Source: a bacterium
GTDB taxonomy: Bacteria > Chloroflexota > Anaerolineae > Caldilineales > Caldilineaceae
Direction: 5' to 3'
Length of the DNA stretch: 64,000 bases
Assembly: GCA_016124945.1 (NCBI GenBank)
Contig: WGMT01000053.1
Span: forward strand, 62,001-126,000
In this document: piece after piece, positions 58,945-64,000 of the stretch
Layout of the letters: each line of letters opens with the position of its first letter
Position numbering within the stretch: the first letter of the stretch is position 1
Position numbers and translations under genes: made by a program
The notes under the pieces: generated by a model
What the model was told of the DNA's origin: nothing
The model's database searches: none
The model's input: the letters and a program-made list of their open reading frames with translations, nothing else

Positions 58945-59019
58945 GCGAGATTGACCTTCCGGGAAGGGGTCAAGAGTGCTACGCCGTTCACTTCATCTCG
59001 CTGCCCCCTTCCTGGAAGG
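58945..59019 (-). promoter_or_regulatory. Crossing inverted repeats (pseudoknot-capable) upstream of the methionine gene
   Basis: GCGAGAT (58945-58951) pairs with ATCTCGC (58995-59001). CCTTCCGGGAAGGGG (58955-58969) pairs with CCCCTTCCTGGAAGG (59005-59019), one mismatch. The order A-B-A'-B' means the helices cross: mutually exclusive or a pseudoknot. It lies about 140 nt upstream of the start at 58806, inside the 58807-59164 gap, which contains no gene. No known riboswitch class was recognised. Confidence 0.45.
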
Positions 59020-59164
59020 TTGCTGTTTCCAACGTAAATTACCTTGTAGCATTTCTACCTGCACAATTTACCTTAACCTGTCCATTGTGCGATAGAATGG
59101 AGAATACGCTTTGTTTTCCGTGATTTCATCTGTTGGAACCTCGGTTCCTGTCTGTGAGTTCTGC

Positions 59165-60430
<1,266 letters not shown>

Positions 60431-60437
60431 TAAAATA

Positions 60438-60466
60438 GACGACCGACGACCGACGACTGACGACGT
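60438..60466. repeat. CGACGAC-type short repeat run, copy 4
   Basis: GACGACCGACGACCGACGAC and variants lie in the gap between the protease and glyQS. Same family as at 37661. Confidence 0.7.
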
Positions 60467-60529
60467 CACCTGCAACCTGCAACCCGAACAATCACTCTCA
60501 AGTAAACCAGCAACCCACCCGGACCGATC

Positions 60530-63568
<3,039 letters not shown>

Positions 63569-63604
63569 CGCTTGGGGACTGGGTAACAATTGATTGTGTT
63601 GCAG

Positions 63605-63652
63605 AGCGCCGGGGCATTCTCGTTAGAACGAGGGTCCCGGCGCTTGTTGTTT
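63605..63652 (+). terminator. Rho-independent terminator of glyQS
   Basis: AGCGCCGGG (63605-63613) pairs with CCCGGCGCT (63636-63644), enclosing an inner CTCGT/ACGAG hairpin, followed by TGTTGTTT. Confidence 0.85.
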
Positions 63653-63737
63653 GTAAACAGCAACTGTGGTGCACTAGTGGTCAACCCGGTCTATCAGGCT
63701 TTCCATTGCACTATCAATCGCTAAAGTGCTCGACGCG

Positions 63738-64000
63738 CTACTCTTTCCTCGGATCCATCAACTCGTCTGCATGCATCCAAATCACACGCGCATAGCGGAA
63801 GATGAGCGGGGAGACGATGGCCAGCGCGATGGTGGTATTCACCGTGAACCAGAATGCCGACGCTCCGCTAAAGTAGAGGATCAAGAGCATGGGCACCAGC
63901 GCCAAGAAGGCCATCACGTAGCCGATGAAGACCGAATTCATGAAGTAGCCGGTCTCTCGTTCGTACTTTACGCCGCAGACGGGGCAATGTGTGTGCATGC
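63738..64000 (-). CDS. DUF983 family membrane protein, 5' end outside the window
   Basis: At least 86 aa; the frame is open to the window edge. HTHCPVCGVKYERETGYF is the second zinc-knuckle region of DUF983 (typical CxxCGxxFExExGYF), followed by two membrane helices (FIGYVMAFLALVPMLLILYF and FTVNTTIALAIVSPLIF). The usual first Cys pair and N-terminus should lie beyond base 64000, so the Met at 63998 is probably internal. Function unknown. Convergent with glyQS. Confidence 0.7.
   Translation of the reverse strand, partial: MHTHCPVCGVKYERETGYFMNSVFIGYVMAFLALVPMLLILYFSGASAFWFTVNTTIALAIVSPLIFRYARVIWMHADELMDPRKE

Overview
The window looks like a piece of a Chloroflexota chromosome, most likely the Anaerolineae/Caldilineae branch. 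This is inferred from gene content: BTAD/NB-ARC/TPR regulators, LysM and fasciclin secreted proteins with Thr/Pro-rich linkers, a DnaB-DnaD-DnaC primosome cluster, and a CxxxY-type CcmE. Coding density is high. No phage, integrase, transposase or CRISPR array was seen. Mobile-looking DNA is limited to short palindromic intergenic repeats.

Layout. (1) 0.1-6.7 kb: a large BTAD/NB-ARC/TPR regulator divergent from a small conserved protein, then a DUF1990-like membrane-anchored protein and an orphan ABC-2 permease. (2) 6.8-15.4 kb, minus strand: glycolate oxidase genes glcD/glcE/glcF with a type I phosphodiesterase inserted between glcD and glcE, then two XdhC-family genes flanking an ST7-like TPR gene, and a FlaR-like P-loop kinase. 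(3) 15.6-27.9 kb, minus strand: a cell-surface block made of two secreted proteins sharing one beta-domain (one adding LysM and fasciclin), an MFS exporter, a DinG-type helicase, an Ig-like repeat protein and a class A PBP with a lipobox. (4) 27.9-30.8 kb: a complex non-coding region, tRNA-Cys, a zinc-ribbon/cold-shock protein, a tRNA-queuosine mannosyltransferase-like enzyme and a bifunctional nuclease. (5) 30.9-34.6 kb: a DnaA-box-like cluster and a primosome operon dnaB, dnaD-like, dnaC-like; the last encodes two AAA+ loader domains in one chain. (6) 34.8-42.5 kb: SH3 lipoprotein, a toxin-antitoxin pair with a broken toxin, a glycosidase and a glycosyltransferase, then small metabolic and regulatory genes. 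(7) 42.5-49.4 kb: a cytochrome c maturation cluster: ccmE (CxxxY type), a diheme cytochrome, ccmA, ccmB, ccmC, ccmD, a CcdA-like protein that appears circularly permuted, and a thioredoxin-like lipoprotein. No ccmF or ccmH is present. (8) 49.5-64 kb: glutaredoxin-like and DUF2085 proteins, rpsT, endonuclease III, an EamA-PHP-alr operon, a triple LysM protein, an epoxide hydrolase, a fused homocysteine methyltransferase/MTHFR, a site-2 protease, fused glycyl-tRNA synthetase alpha-beta, and a partial DUF983 gene.

The strongest unusual signals are the permuted CcdA inside a CcmFH-less ccm cluster, the tandem-AAA+ helicase loader beside a DnaA-box-like cluster, an amber-interrupted RelE-type toxin, an intergenic-type palindrome carried in frame inside a glycosyltransferase gene, a crossing (pseudoknot-capable) pair of inverted repeats upstream of the methionine gene, and several families of short dispersed palindromes that often reach into gene 3' ends. 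All functional calls come from reading motifs by eye; no database search was possible.
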